In this document: in pieces, positions 1-7,524 of the stretch
Layout: every line of letters starts with the position of its first letter
Position numbering within the stretch: the stretch's first letter is position 1
Assembly (NCBI GenBank): GCA_003555185.1
Contig: PWFZ01000313.1
Span: 1-9,470, forward strand
Source: Balneolaceae bacterium
Lineage (GTDB): Bacteria; Bacteroidota; Rhodothermia; Balneolales; Balneolaceae
Reading direction: 5' to 3'
DNA: 9,470 bases
Program-made: the position numbers and the translations under genes
Notes under the pieces: generated by a model
Told to the model about the DNA's origin: nothing
The model's input: the letters and a program-made list of their open reading frames with translations, nothing else
Databases searched by the model: none

Positions 1-524
1 AAAATCATGCCCGGCAACTCGCTGAAGAAGATCATCCGACAGCGAAAGATGCGAACGAAATTACAGATTTAATTAAAGAGGCTGATGAGCATGCCCGAAC
101 CCTCGCAAAGGGATTGGTTCCAGTAGAGTTTGACGAAAAAGGTTTAGAAGCAGCGTTGGAACGACTCCGGGTCAATGCCGAAAAACTTTTTGGACTTATC
201 TGCACGCTTGAGATTATAGGATCACTGAATTTTGAGGATACAACGCAAGCAATTCACCTCTATAGAATTGCACAGGAGGCTGTAAGTAATGCAGTTAAGC
301 ATGGTAACGCGACTAAAGTCTCTATCAACCTGGTGGCCACAAAAGAGCATATTCGGTTACGGATATCCGATAATGGCAACGGCTTCGAGGATAACTGGGA
401 TAATGATGGCGGACTGGGCGTTCGAATTATGCAGTTCCGCGCGCGATTGATTGGCGGAAATCTCGAAATTATTGATTCACCGGATAGAGGCGCTGTTATT
501 ATGTGCACAATGCCTATTTTGTGA
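1..524 (+). CDS. NarL-type sensor histidine kinase, C-terminal part (5' end outside window)
   Basis: This is the C-terminal 173 residues of a two-component sensor kinase; the reading frame is open from base 3 and the true start lies upstream. The first ~40 visible residues match the end of a HisKA_3 dimerization region, including the family-typical stretch KGLVPVEFDEKGLEAALERL. The phospho-accepting histidine box is upstream of the window. An HATPase_c domain follows: N-box IAQEAVSNAVKHG at about visible residues 89-101, G1 box SDNGNGF at about 122-128, and a G2-like GGLGVRIMQFRARLIGG near 136-152. All the ATP-binding landmarks look intact. The kinase should autophosphorylate and pass phosphate to the regulator encoded 79 bases downstream on the same strand. 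Its signal and membrane topology cannot be seen. A GTG/TTG start inside this frame is unlikely, because conserved kinase sequence continues upstream of base 114. Confidence 0.93.
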   Translation, partial: NHARQLAEEDHPTAKDANEITDLIKEADEHARTLAKGLVPVEFDEKGLEAALERLRVNAEKLFGLICTLEIIGSLNFEDTTQAIHLYRIAQEAVSNAVKHGNATKVSINLVATKEHIRLRISDNGNGFEDNWDNDGGLGVRIMQFRARLIGGNLEIIDSPDRGAVIMCTMPIL

Positions 525-603
525 TCGCTTCAAAAAACAGAATTTAGGCTCATACCGTTGGCGGAAGCCGAACTATCAACTCATACTTTAAACCAAAATA
601 ACT

Positions 604-1254
604 GTGGCCCCAAAAAAAAGAATATATATTGTTGATGATCATCCTTTAATGAGAAAAGGAATGGCGATGACGTTACAGGCAAATGTAGAGTTTGAGGTTT
701 GTGGCCAAAGTGAAACAGCCGAACAGGCACTTACCGAGATTCCAAATCTTAAACCGGATGTAGCCGTAATTGACATTTCGTTACCTGGAATGAACGGTAT
801 TGAACTCATTAAACATTTGTTATCGCAGATGGAAAACCTGAAAGTACTTGTGGTATCTCGGCACGACGAAGAGCTCTATGCCGAGCGGGCGATCCGCGCC
901 GGAGCAAAAGGTTATTTAATGAAGCTGGAAGCCGGAGATGTGATAGTGAGTGCAGTTCGCCAAATTCTAAATGGTGGGATCTACCTGAGTGATAAAATTG
1001 GTTCTCAGTTGATTATGAAGCTTGCTTCGGGTCAGTCCACCGGAGATAATCCGCTAGAGTTATTAAGTGACAGGGAACTGGAAGTTTTTGAGCTGACCGG
1101 AAAAGGAGAATCAACAAAAGAGATTGCCGAGCGGCTTCACGTATCGGTTAAAACAGTGGACACCTACCGTGCACGCATCAAAGATAAAATGGACCTGAAA
1201 AGTGCGAATGAGCTACTCCGCCGGGCTGTGCAATGGGTCGATGATTCGATTTAA
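604..1254 (+). CDS. LuxR/NarL-family two-component response regulator
   Basis: A 216-residue cytoplasmic transcription regulator. The N-terminal receiver domain (about 1-120) has the acidic pair D11-D12 in YIVDDHP, the phospho-acceptor D57 in VIDISLPGMNG, switch residue S85 and conserved K107 in GYLMK. A linker leads to a LuxR-type helix-turn-helix (about 148-210), with LSDRELEVFELTGKG and the recognition region IAERLHVSVKTVDTYRARI. It should bind DNA when phosphorylated by the kinase encoded just upstream. The start is GTG: an in-frame TAA at 589-591 leaves no ATG, and no Shine-Dalgarno sequence is visible. All key residues are present and the length is normal for the family. Its target genes cannot be told from this window. 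The 79-base gap to the kinase gene suggests co-transcription, but no internal promoter was tested. Confidence 0.95.
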   Translation: MAPKKRIYIVDDHPLMRKGMAMTLQANVEFEVCGQSETAEQALTEIPNLKPDVAVIDISLPGMNGIELIKHLLSQMENLKVLVVSRHDEELYAERAIRAGAKGYLMKLEAGDVIVSAVRQILNGGIYLSDKIGSQLIMKLASGQSTGDNPLELLSDRELEVFELTGKGESTKEIAERLHVSVKTVDTYRARIKDKMDLKSANELLRRAVQWVDDSI

Positions 1255-1322
1255 AGATAGATTTATTTGCTCCTGACCAAGCCTGATTTACAGAACTAAT
1301 CAAGATTAGTGATGAACTGATT

Positions 1323-1338
1323 CCCCTCTTGAGAGGGG
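1323..1338. repeat. C-rich/G-rich palindrome heading repeat unit 1
   Basis: CCCCTCT-TG-AGAGGGG is a perfect 7-bp inverted repeat around two central bases. It lies 53 bases before the first 152-bp repeat copy. The second copy has a similar palindrome in the same place, so it appears to be part of a composite repeat. It is not followed by a T-run, so it is unlikely to be an ordinary terminator. Confidence 0.7.
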
Positions 1339-1391
1339 ACGCAAGGGTGTGTTCGACGTACTGAGTCAAACAAGGTAACCTGCGAAAATCT

Positions 1392-1543
1392 GCGGAACTC
1401 TGCGAGAAATACTTTGGGAAGTAACTTTTAGCCGCTAGATTTTTTATAAATAATCTAAGTACTGCAACCACCGCGACCCGAGAAGTCAGTATCTAACAAG
1501 ACTTACGAATGCGTTGATATGGGGCACATGAGAATTCTTGCGC
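1392..1543. repeat. 152-bp intergenic direct repeat, copy 1
   Basis: This copy aligns without gaps to 1660-1811 at a constant offset of 268, with 147 of 152 positions identical. The five differences lie in the last third of the unit. It begins with the words GCGGAACTCTGCGAG, preceded by a related word (CTGCGAAAA). It contains an AT-rich inverted repeat, TAGATT (1436-1441) with AATCTA (1452-1457), and a smaller one, AAGTC (1483-1487) with GACTT (1500-1504). No transposase and no terminal inverted repeats are visible. The likely identity is a dispersed intergenic or MITE-like element; that is inference. Confidence 0.85.
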
Positions 1544-1609
1544 AATCCGGGATTATATAAGCCAAAATCAACGCTCAAAGAATCATCCCCCTGCTCACTA
1601 CGTTCGCTG

Positions 1610-1625
1610 CCCCCTTCAAAGGGGG
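1610..1625. repeat. C-rich/G-rich palindrome heading repeat unit 2
   Basis: CCCCCTT-CA-AAGGGGG is a 7-bp inverted repeat with two central bases, 34 bases before the second 152-bp copy. Its design matches the palindrome at 1323-1338 (same 16-base length, C-run on the left and G-run on the right), although the bases differ. Confidence 0.7.
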
Positions 1626-1659
1626 ACTTTAAATTCTGCGAAACTCCGCGTAGTACACC

Positions 1660-1811
1660 GCGGAACTCTGCGAGAAATACTTTGGGAAGTAACTTTTAGC
1701 CGCTAGATTTTTTATAAATAATCTAAGTACTGCAACCACCGCGATCCGAGAAGTCAGTATCGAACAAGACTTACAAATGCGTTGATATGAGGCACAAGAG
1801 AATTCTTGCGC
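1660..1811. repeat. 152-bp intergenic direct repeat, copy 2
   Basis: Second copy of the sequence at 1392-1543, in the same orientation, 116 bases after the end of copy 1. It is preceded by extra degenerate words of the same kind (CTGCGAAACTCCGCG at 1637-1651). It differs from copy 1 at five positions and ends 30 bases before the terminator of the sigma factor gene. High identity between non-coding copies indicates recent duplication, recent insertion or gene conversion. Confidence 0.85.
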
Positions 1812-1841
1812 CATCTGATAATCGACTTATATCCCTTAAAC

Positions 1842-1878
1842 AAAAAAAGCCATCCCGATTTTCATCAGAATGGCTTTT
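1842..1878 (-). terminator. Intrinsic terminator of the sigma factor gene
   Basis: Read on the minus strand, AGCCATTCTGAT and ATCGGGATGGCT form a continuous 12-bp stem (two G-U wobbles) closed by a GAAA tetraloop, followed directly by a run of T residues. It starts 21 bases beyond the sigma factor stop codon. An A-run before the stem and a short T-run after it on the plus strand could allow weak termination in the other direction too. Confidence 0.9.
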
Positions 1879-1899
1879 CAAAAGTATCTAGAAAAAATA

Positions 1900-2754
1900 T
1901 TAACCGAGATAGGCGCGAAGTGCTGCGCTGCGGTTGTGATGTCGTAATTTTCTAAGGGCTTTCTCTTTAATCTGACGAACACGTTCACGGGTCAGATCAA
2001 ATCGTTCGCCAATCTCTTCAAGAGTAAGTGAGTGCTCGCGTCCGATACCAAAATAAAGTCGAATCACTTCAGCTTCCCGTTTGGTCAGTTTCGATAGAGC
2101 ACGCTCAATCTCAACTTTCAGAGACTCTCCCATCAACTCGTTATCGGGATCAGGAATCTCTTCGTTTTCAAGAACATCCAACAGTCTGTTGTCTTCACCC
2201 TGGGCAAAAGGAGCGTCCATGGAAAGGTGACGACCGGAAATCTTCAAAGTATCGGCAACTTCGCCAACGGTCATTTCAAGACTTTCAGCCAGTTCAGCAG
2301 CTGAAGGTACTCGCTCATATTCCTGCTCGAGTTTTGAAAGCTCTTTACCAATTTTGTTAAGTGCTCCTACCCTGTTGAGCGGCAAACGTACAATTCTACT
2401 TTGCTCGGCAAGTGCCTGCAGAATAGACTGGCGAATCCACCAAACGGCATACGAAATAAATTTAAATCCACGGGTTTCATCAAACCGTTTTGCGGCTTTA
2501 ATCAAACCAAGGTTTCCCTCATTAATCAGATCACCCAAAGAAAGACCCTGATTTTGGTACTGTTTTGCAACAGAAACCACAAACCGCAGATTGGCTTTGG
2601 TTAAATCTTCGAGTGCACGCTGTGATCCTTTCTGAATTTCCTTGGCAAGACGAACTTCGTCATCGGGTGTGATTAATTTCTCTTTTCCAATTTCGTGCAG
2701 ATAGCGATCTAATGATTCGGATTCGCGGGTAGAAATTCCTGAGCTTTTTGCCAC
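1900..2754 (-). CDS. rpoD: Primary RNA polymerase sigma factor (RpoD/SigA, short Bacteroidetes-like type)
   Basis: A 284-residue sigma-70 family protein that directs RNA polymerase to housekeeping promoters. It opens with region 1.2 ([19 protein letters not shown], about 17-34) and has no region 1.1. Region 2 spans about 50-120, with [38 protein letters not shown] and the 2.3/2.4 segment [15 protein letters not shown]. Region 3 spans about 125-200. Region 4 spans about 215-284, with the helix-turn-helix [20 protein letters not shown] and a KALRKLRH ending. The near-canonical region 2.4 and 4.2 sequences indicate the essential group 1 factor rather than an alternative or ECF sigma. The start is GTG, since an in-frame TAA at 2767-2769 (minus) excludes an upstream ATG; there is no clear Shine-Dalgarno sequence. 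It appears monocistronic: 162 bases separate it from the upstream deoB gene and a strong terminator follows. Confidence 0.95.
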   Translation of the reverse strand: MAKSSGISTRESESLDRYLHEIGKEKLITPDDEVRLAKEIQKGSQRALEDLTKANLRFVVSVAKQYQNQGLSLGDLINEGNLGLIKAAKRFDETRGFKFISYAVWWIRQSILQALAEQSRIVRLPLNRVGALNKIGKELSKLEQEYERVPSAAELAESLEMTVGEVADTLKISGRHLSMDAPFAQGEDNRLLDVLENEEIPDPDNELMGESLKVEIERALSKLTKREAEVIRLYFGIGREHSLTLEEIGERFDLTRERVRQIKEKALRKLRHHNRSAALRAYLG

Positions 2755-2916
2755 TATGAAGGATGTTTAATTAATGTGATAACGAAATTCGGGCTTAATA
2801 AAATAACTCTTACTTGTATACGCAATAAATAGCTATTTGTTGCTCCTTTTTATGCTTATTCAGCAAGCTTATTAATATATCCATAATTTTGAAAAAATAG
2901 TAGGCCATTCTTCTTT
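2755..2916. other. Intergenic region upstream of the sigma factor gene
   Basis: An AT-rich gap of 162 bases between the deoB stop codon and the rpoD start, both on the minus strand. It should hold the rpoD promoter, but I found no match good enough to annotate: neither a clear TAnnTTTG Bacteroidetes-type element nor a clean -35/-10 pair. I also see no convincing terminator for the deoB operon here. Confidence 0.5.
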
Positions 2917-4089
2917 TCAAATAAATTGAAGAAACGACTTTCCCTTAAGTTTATTGGGGATATTAAAAATGTCGAGTATCGTTGCTGAAACGTCAGAAAA
3001 AGTACCTCTTATCCCCAAATCGACATTTTCAGTACTCCCTTTATGAACCACCAGAAGGGGTACAAATTCACGAGTATGGTCAGTACTGTTGTCACCGGGA
3101 TCATTTCCGTGGTCTCCGGTGAGAATCAAAATGTCGTCATCTTTAAGTTTTCCGACCATAGCGGGCAAAGCTCTGTCAATTTCCTGTAAGCATTCTGCGT
3201 ATCCTTCAGGGTCTTGCCGGTGTCCATAAATCTGATCGGTATCTATCAGATTGGTAAATACAAAACTGCGGTCAACTTCTGCACTCATCAGGCTCAATAG
3301 CTGTGAAATTCCTTCGGCATTGCTTTTAGTTTTTCGATATTGTGTAAACCCGATTCCTGCAAACAGATCCACGACTTTACCAATGGAATAGGTTTTAACA
3401 GAGTTCCCCTGTAATTCCGTTAGCAAATTCGGTTCCGGGGGGATAGATGAAAAATCCTTCCGCTGATCAGAAATCCGTTCATACGATCCAGGACTTCCCT
3501 TAAACGGCCGAGCGATTACCCTCCCCACTTCATACTCGCCCACCGTAACATGGTTTCTTACAAATTCACACCATTCATACAACTTTTCAGATGATGTCAC
3601 ATCCACATGACAAGCCACCTGAAACACACTGTCGGCTGATGTATACACAATCGGACGACCGGTTTTTTGATGCTCCTCTCCATAATCATCAATCACATCT
3701 GTACCCGAATAGGGTTTATTGCAGAGCACACCATCTGCTTCAATATTATCGCTAAATTTATTTAAAACTATATCCGGAAAACCATGAGGAAATGTTGGAA
3801 ATGGTTTATCGAGATGAATCCCTGCAAGCTCCCAGTGACCGGTTGTTGAATCTTTGCCGGCAGATGCCTCTCTCATTTTACCCCAGTTGGCAAGAGGTTT
3901 GTCCACAGGCTTTATAGATTCAAGTGACTCAATATTTCCCAACCCCATCGCCTCGAAGTTGGGCAGCCTGCACTTTGTAATTTCACTCACATGCCCCAGC
4001 GTATGGGCATCTTCATTCCCGTACACTGCGGCATCTTCCTGTGCGCCAATTCCCAGACCATCAATGATCACCAAAAAACATCTTGCCAT
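2917..4089 (-). CDS. deoB: Phosphopentomutase
   Basis: A 390-residue cytoplasmic enzyme that interconverts (deoxy)ribose 1-phosphate and (deoxy)ribose 5-phosphate, linking nucleoside salvage to central carbon metabolism. It belongs to the alkaline phosphatase superfamily. Visible landmarks: N-terminal metal ligand D10 in VIIDGLGIGA; the phospho-threonine motif KDSTTGHWE with T83 as the likely phosphorylated residue; then D285 and H290 in LIDTDQIYGHRQD, D326-H327 in TGDHGND, and H338 in STDHTREF. These match, with a shift of one to two positions, the six metal ligands and active-site threonine known from Bacillus phosphopentomutase. The segment at about 95-215 is the cap domain. The length is normal for the family (about 390-407). 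The ATG start lies 18 bases after the stop of the upstream GAF protein gene, so it is probably the last gene of a three-gene transcript. Confidence 0.96.
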   Translation of the reverse strand: MARCFLVIIDGLGIGAQEDAAVYGNEDAHTLGHVSEITKCRLPNFEAMGLGNIESLESIKPVDKPLANWGKMREASAGKDSTTGHWELAGIHLDKPFPTFPHGFPDIVLNKFSDNIEADGVLCNKPYSGTDVIDDYGEEHQKTGRPIVYTSADSVFQVACHVDVTSSEKLYEWCEFVRNHVTVGEYEVGRVIARPFKGSPGSYERISDQRKDFSSIPPEPNLLTELQGNSVKTYSIGKVVDLFAGIGFTQYRKTKSNAEGISQLLSLMSAEVDRSFVFTNLIDTDQIYGHRQDPEGYAECLQEIDRALPAMVGKLKDDDILILTGDHGNDPGDNSTDHTREFVPLLVVHKGSTENVDLGIRGTFSDVSATILDIFNIPNKLKGKSFLQFI

Positions 4090-4107
4090 ATCACTTTATT
4101 TCTGAAG

Positions 4108-5550
4108 TTATGCCGATTTATTGATCACAGTCGAAAGTGCTTTTTTTGCTTTCGACACGATCTCGTGAACGTCTGCATCCCTTTTTTCGAGCTTTGTATA
4201 TCCGCAACGAATTTCAACATCAATTTTCTGACCGTCACTCAGCTCAACCGGTTTTTTAAAGATATCTTCTGCCGCGTTCATCCACTCACCATGCTGATGT
4301 AGATCTTCGCTGAACAAAAGGCAGCTCAGTACATAGTCGCTATTAAAGCCTATATAACCATTAAACCCTAATCTTGATGGGTTTAAAATCCGCACCAGAG
4401 TTTTTTGCAGCCTCTTTAAATCTTCCAGACGATAACGGGATCGAAGTGACTGAATGTTTTCGATCGTAATTAATCCAAACCATACGTGCTGATTACTAAT
4501 TTCTTTACGGGCAATCTCTTTCTCAAGCGTTTTTTCCCATAAGTCAGGAATAAAGCTACCATACTCGGTTGTGAACAGATCTTCATGAACCGGTATTTTG
4601 CCCAAATTCACCTGAATGGATAGTGTTGCTATCCGCGCCAAATTGATCAGCTGATGTTTGGTTGACTCCTTAAATGTGAGTGGGTTCGCATCATACGCTA
4701 CAACCACACCATGTCGTCTTCCCGATATGATAAGTGGAATGGCAAGAGTTGCCCCTTCAGTATGCTGTTCATCCGTGGCAATTCGTTTCGGATTTTGATT
4801 AAAGTGAATAGAAAATTGAGGTTCCCCTTTTTGCAGGGCGTCATATACCATAGACTTCTCTTCAACCACCAGTCCAATGGACGGATTCTTTTTGGCACCT
4901 GAAGAAGTAAGTACGGATGTCCAAACGTCCATTCCGCGCAGAACTACCGACACACCGCCAGTAGGAAGTAGTCGCTTCATCTCCTCCATCATCGAATTCA
5001 GAATATCCACACGGTGGTGTTTGGGCAAAATCCTTGTTAGTGACTCTTCGTAATCAACCCACTCTTTTTGGTTTTGATGCAAATCTGTAAGTTCGAGATA
5101 GGTATTCAACACATTAATCAGTGCATTTTTATAGGCCGAAAAAGTCTCCTGAAATTCAGGCAGATTCAGAGGACGTTCTGTTTCCACTCCAGTAATGGCA
5201 ACCAATTCCCCATTGTTTATAAAAGGAATCAGCGTAATATTTTTAATCGGTACAAAATCGTAATAATGTCGAAGCTGCTCATCTTCAATATCTGTACCCA
5301 CTCTTAGTTGTACGGTTTTTGTGATGTCGATGTACTCCCGCAAATACATCTGCTCGAAGTTTATCCTGTCCTGAAACATCACATTCGGGAGTTTAGTTGA
5401 GCTGGTTTCAAGAACAAATTGCTCTCTTGAACGATTCACCCAATAAATATATACCGTTTCAGCTTCCGTAGATTTTCGTAATAAGTGCACAACATCATCC
5501 ATGATGTGCTTAAACTCGAGCAGAGCTTTTTCTTCTCGTTTTATAGACAT
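4108..5550 (-). CDS. Double GAF-domain protein with a degenerate GGDEF-like C-terminus
   Basis: A 480-residue soluble protein with no signal peptide or membrane segment. I do not recognise it as a named gene. About 10-155 and 170-315 each look like a GAF fold: an N-terminal helix, a strand such as VYIYWVNR or GVSVVLRGMDVW, then a conserved-looking core (ITLIPFINNGELVAITGVE, and ATLAIPLIISGRRHGVVVAY). About 335-475 resembles a GGDEF domain: WFGLITIENIQSLRSRY fits the first strand and helix, and DADVHEIVSKAKKALSTV fits the final DADELLRRADxALY helix. The catalytic GG(D/E)EF loop, however, is replaced by GFNSDYVLSCLL (about 401-412), so diguanylate cyclase activity is unlikely. It may bind a small ligand and signal through protein contacts; that is inference. 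It sits 13 bases after pepF and 18 before deoB, so it is probably co-transcribed with both. Confidence 0.85.
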   Translation of the reverse strand: MSIKREEKALLEFKHIMDDVVHLLRKSTEAETVYIYWVNRSREQFVLETSSTKLPNVMFQDRINFEQMYLREYIDITKTVQLRVGTDIEDEQLRHYYDFVPIKNITLIPFINNGELVAITGVETERPLNLPEFQETFSAYKNALINVLNTYLELTDLHQNQKEWVDYEESLTRILPKHHRVDILNSMMEEMKRLLPTGGVSVVLRGMDVWTSVLTSSGAKKNPSIGLVVEEKSMVYDALQKGEPQFSIHFNQNPKRIATDEQHTEGATLAIPLIISGRRHGVVVAYDANPLTFKESTKHQLINLARIATLSIQVNLGKIPVHEDLFTTEYGSFIPDLWEKTLEKEIARKEISNQHVWFGLITIENIQSLRSRYRLEDLKRLQKTLVRILNPSRLGFNGYIGFNSDYVLSCLLFSEDLHQHGEWMNAAEDIFKKPVELSDGQKIDVEIRCGYTKLEKRDADVHEIVSKAKKALSTVINKSA

Positions 5551-5563
5551 GTGTTATTTGATT

Positions 5564-7366
5564 TCAATTATCTATCTGATCAGCAAGGTTTTCAGCTTTT
5601 TCCACCATCGATTCAAACAGCGAAAGCCCGCGGTTCCAGAAGTTTTCGTCTCGAATATCAATATCCATTTTTGCGATTAAGTTGTGTGGCCAGTCAGACC
5701 CACCTGCTTCCAACAGGGTCAGATATTTATCAGCAAAGCCATCTTTATTTGATGTATACGAATCATAAAGGGCAAGTACAAGAAGCTCACCAAACGCGTA
5801 TGCATACACATATCCCGGAGTATGCAGAAAATGAGGAATATAGCACCACCATAGTTTATACTCGTCTGTTAATTCAACTGAATCTCCGTAAATTTCTTCC
5901 TGCGTCTGAAACCACAAATCGGAAAACTGTTCTGTTGTCAACTCACCCTCATTACGGCGTGCGTTGTGAATTCTATCTTCAAACCGATTCATCGAAATTT
6001 GCCGGAATACCGTCGCAATGGTATCGTCAATTTTACTCATCAGAAGTGCCAGCTGTTCTTTCGGATCATCTAGCTTGCTCATCAATTTATTGAATACGAG
6101 CATTTCTCCAAATACTGATGCAGTTTCAGCCGTAGTCAGCGGTGTGGATGATTGCAGTTCCCCCTGCTTACGCGCCATATACTGGTGAACACCATGACCC
6201 AACTCGTGCGCTAATGTCTGCACATCGCGCAATTGACCATCATAGTTCATAAACACATAGGGATGAACAGATGTTACCGTGCTGGCTGAATAGGCTCCTC
6301 CCCTTTTTCCCGGCTTAATGGCTGCATCAATCCAGCCTTCATCAAAAAACTTTGCGGTAATGGTTCTCATCTCAGGATGAAAATCTCCATATGCATCCAA
6401 GACAATATTCTGTGCCTCATCCCAGCTTACTTTTGTTGATGTCTTCGCGATAGGCGCATATCGATCGTAATCGTAGAGTTTATCAAAGCCCAAAAGTTTT
6501 TTCTTAAGCTTATAGTAGCGCTGTACAAGATGGTAGTTTCCTGTCACCGCACTTACGAGTGAGTCCACCGTTTTTTTATCGGTTTGATTGGCCAGATTTC
6601 TCGATGAAATCCAATCATCATACCCGCGAAGTTTATCATTCGTGTGTTTGTCAGCCAATATGGTATTGAAAATAAACGTGAGTGATCGGGTGTGATCTTC
6701 AAACGTATCAGTCAGTGACTTATGGGCTTTTTTACGTATTTCACGATCCGGATTGTGAAGCTTACTCAAAACCTGCTGCTCGGTTAAGGACTCTCCTTCG
6801 AACTCAAATCTTGCCGCGCCCAAAGTTTCGTCGAAATATCGATTCCATGCGGCACGACCGGTAACTGATTTCGCACTCATCACTTTCTCGGCTTCTTCGG
6901 TGAGAGTATGTTCTTTATATCTTCGAGATGTTTCCAGGTAGTGTTTCCACGCTGCGAGTTCATCAGACTGAATCAATTTATCCGCTTTTCGGTCATCTAA
7001 TTTTAACCACTCTACATCAAAAAACACCAGCTTCTGACTGAGATCCGATCCCAGTTCACTTGCTTCCTGCAGCAATTTTCCAAGTTCGGGATCTTCCGTA
7101 TTCGTTGACCAAATAAGGTGAGAGTACGATCCGATTTTTCCTGCCACCTGTATCAATTCTTCATATTCTCTCAATGCTTTTGCAAATTCAACTGCAGATA
7201 ATTTTTCAACCTTTCCATGGTAATTTTCTGCAAATGTATCCGCATCCTTTAGTAAAGTTTTTTTATCCGACTTCAGCACGGGATCTTTAGGTGATGCATA
7301 CAAGTCTGATAAATCCCATTTTACCTCTTCTGCTCCTGACAATTCATCTTTGCTTTTATTGCTCAT
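5564..7366 (-). CDS. pepF: Oligoendopeptidase F-type zinc metallopeptidase (family M3)
   Basis: A 600-residue, probably cytoplasmic peptidase that cleaves short oligopeptides and so recycles peptides after import or protein turnover. No signal peptide is visible; the N-terminus is polar. The N-terminal ~200 residues fit the helical oligopeptidase F lobe (EEVKWDLSDLY at 13-23 is typical). The catalytic zinc site is complete: H387-E388-L389-G390-H391 (HELGH), with the third ligand E414 in TAETASVFGEM. The substrate-binding histidine/tyrosine stretch HFLHTPGYVYAYAFGE lies at 512-527. The length matches family members of about 600 residues. The start is ATG, with no Shine-Dalgarno sequence. It is the first gene of the minus-strand cluster pepF, GAF protein, deoB, and is divergent from the fused dehydrogenase gene, with 295 bases between them. 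The symbol denotes the family; the true substrate range is not shown by the sequence. Confidence 0.94.
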   Translation of the reverse strand: MSNKSKDELSGAEEVKWDLSDLYASPKDPVLKSDKKTLLKDADTFAENYHGKVEKLSAVEFAKALREYEELIQVAGKIGSYSHLIWSTNTEDPELGKLLQEASELGSDLSQKLVFFDVEWLKLDDRKADKLIQSDELAAWKHYLETSRRYKEHTLTEEAEKVMSAKSVTGRAAWNRYFDETLGAARFEFEGESLTEQQVLSKLHNPDREIRKKAHKSLTDTFEDHTRSLTFIFNTILADKHTNDKLRGYDDWISSRNLANQTDKKTVDSLVSAVTGNYHLVQRYYKLKKKLLGFDKLYDYDRYAPIAKTSTKVSWDEAQNIVLDAYGDFHPEMRTITAKFFDEGWIDAAIKPGKRGGAYSASTVTSVHPYVFMNYDGQLRDVQTLAHELGHGVHQYMARKQGELQSSTPLTTAETASVFGEMLVFNKLMSKLDDPKEQLALLMSKIDDTIATVFRQISMNRFEDRIHNARRNEGELTTEQFSDLWFQTQEEIYGDSVELTDEYKLWWCYIPHFLHTPGYVYAYAFGELLVLALYDSYTSNKDGFADKYLTLLEAGGSDWPHNLIAKMDIDIRDENFWNRGLSLFESMVEKAENLADQIDN

Positions 7367-7481
7367 TTACATCTGTATTTCGTGTTCATTTTAAAACTGA
7401 ATATAATCAATCGAACCGCTTCTTTAAATGTAATTTTCAAAAAGAAGAAGGTCGTATTTTTGAATTAAAACCAATCGTTTT

Positions 7482-7503
7482 TTAGTTCATTATTAGTTCA
7501 TTA
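7482..7503. repeat. 11-bp tandem repeat in divergent intergenic region
   Basis: TTAGTTCATTA occurs twice in direct succession (7482-7492 and 7493-7503) and is followed by the partly similar TTGGTTA. It directly adjoins the inverted repeat at 7503-7524, so both may belong to one protein-binding region; that is inference. Confidence 0.65.
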
Positions 7504-7524
7504 TTGGTTAATTTGAGAACCAAT
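7503..7524. promoter_or_regulatory. Inverted repeat ATTGGTT-N8-AACCAAT, candidate operator
   Basis: A perfect 7-bp inverted repeat with an 8-base spacer. A third copy of the word AACCAAT lies at 7469-7475, giving three copies of the half-site within 56 bases. The symmetric arrangement across a possible -35 element suits a dimeric regulator. No regulator is identified and the role is inferred. Confidence 0.4.

Larger units (their letters stand above)
1255..1899. other. Long non-coding intergenic region between convergent genes
   Basis: About 645 bases separate the plus-strand response regulator from the minus-strand sigma factor, and I find no believable gene here. Visible contents, in order: a 7+7 bp palindrome ACTAATC-AA-GATTAGT (1295-1310) with no T-run after it, two hairpin-plus-repeat units (1323-1543 and 1610-1811), and a terminator for the sigma gene at 1842-1878. 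Short minus-strand open frames cross this region, but their shared peptide simply reflects the duplicated DNA and resembles no protein I know. Confidence 0.8.

Noticed and set aside
1295..1310. Palindrome ACTAATC-AA-GATTAGT as terminator of the response regulator gene
   Set aside because: The stem is AT-rich with a two-base centre and no T-run follows on the plus strand, so an intrinsic terminator is not supported.
1178..1471. Minus-strand open frame of 97 codons over the end of the response regulator and repeat copy 1
   Set aside because: It overlaps a certain gene, resembles no family, and shares a peptide with the frame at 1629-1814 only because the DNA repeat is duplicated.
1392..1811. 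CRISPR array
   Set aside because: Only two long (152-bp) imperfect copies separated by 116 bases; CRISPR repeats are about 23-50 bp with several regular spacers, and no cas gene is near.
1323..1811. Insertion sequence
   Set aside because: No transposase frame, no matching terminal inverted repeats and no clear target-site duplication; only a MITE-like identity remains possible.
1629..1814. Minus-strand open frame of 61 codons in repeat copy 2
   Set aside because: It arises from the non-coding repeat; the five differences between copies show no sign of codon-level constraint that I can judge, and the product has no recognisable features.
4108..5550. Active diguanylate cyclase
   Set aside because: The GG(D/E)EF motif is absent from the GGDEF-like region, so catalytic activity is not expected.
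5485..6093. Plus-strand open frame of 202 codons
   Set aside because: It lies antisense to the conserved C-terminal part of the M3 peptidase and the start of the GAF protein gene; the composition is atypical and no family is recognisable.
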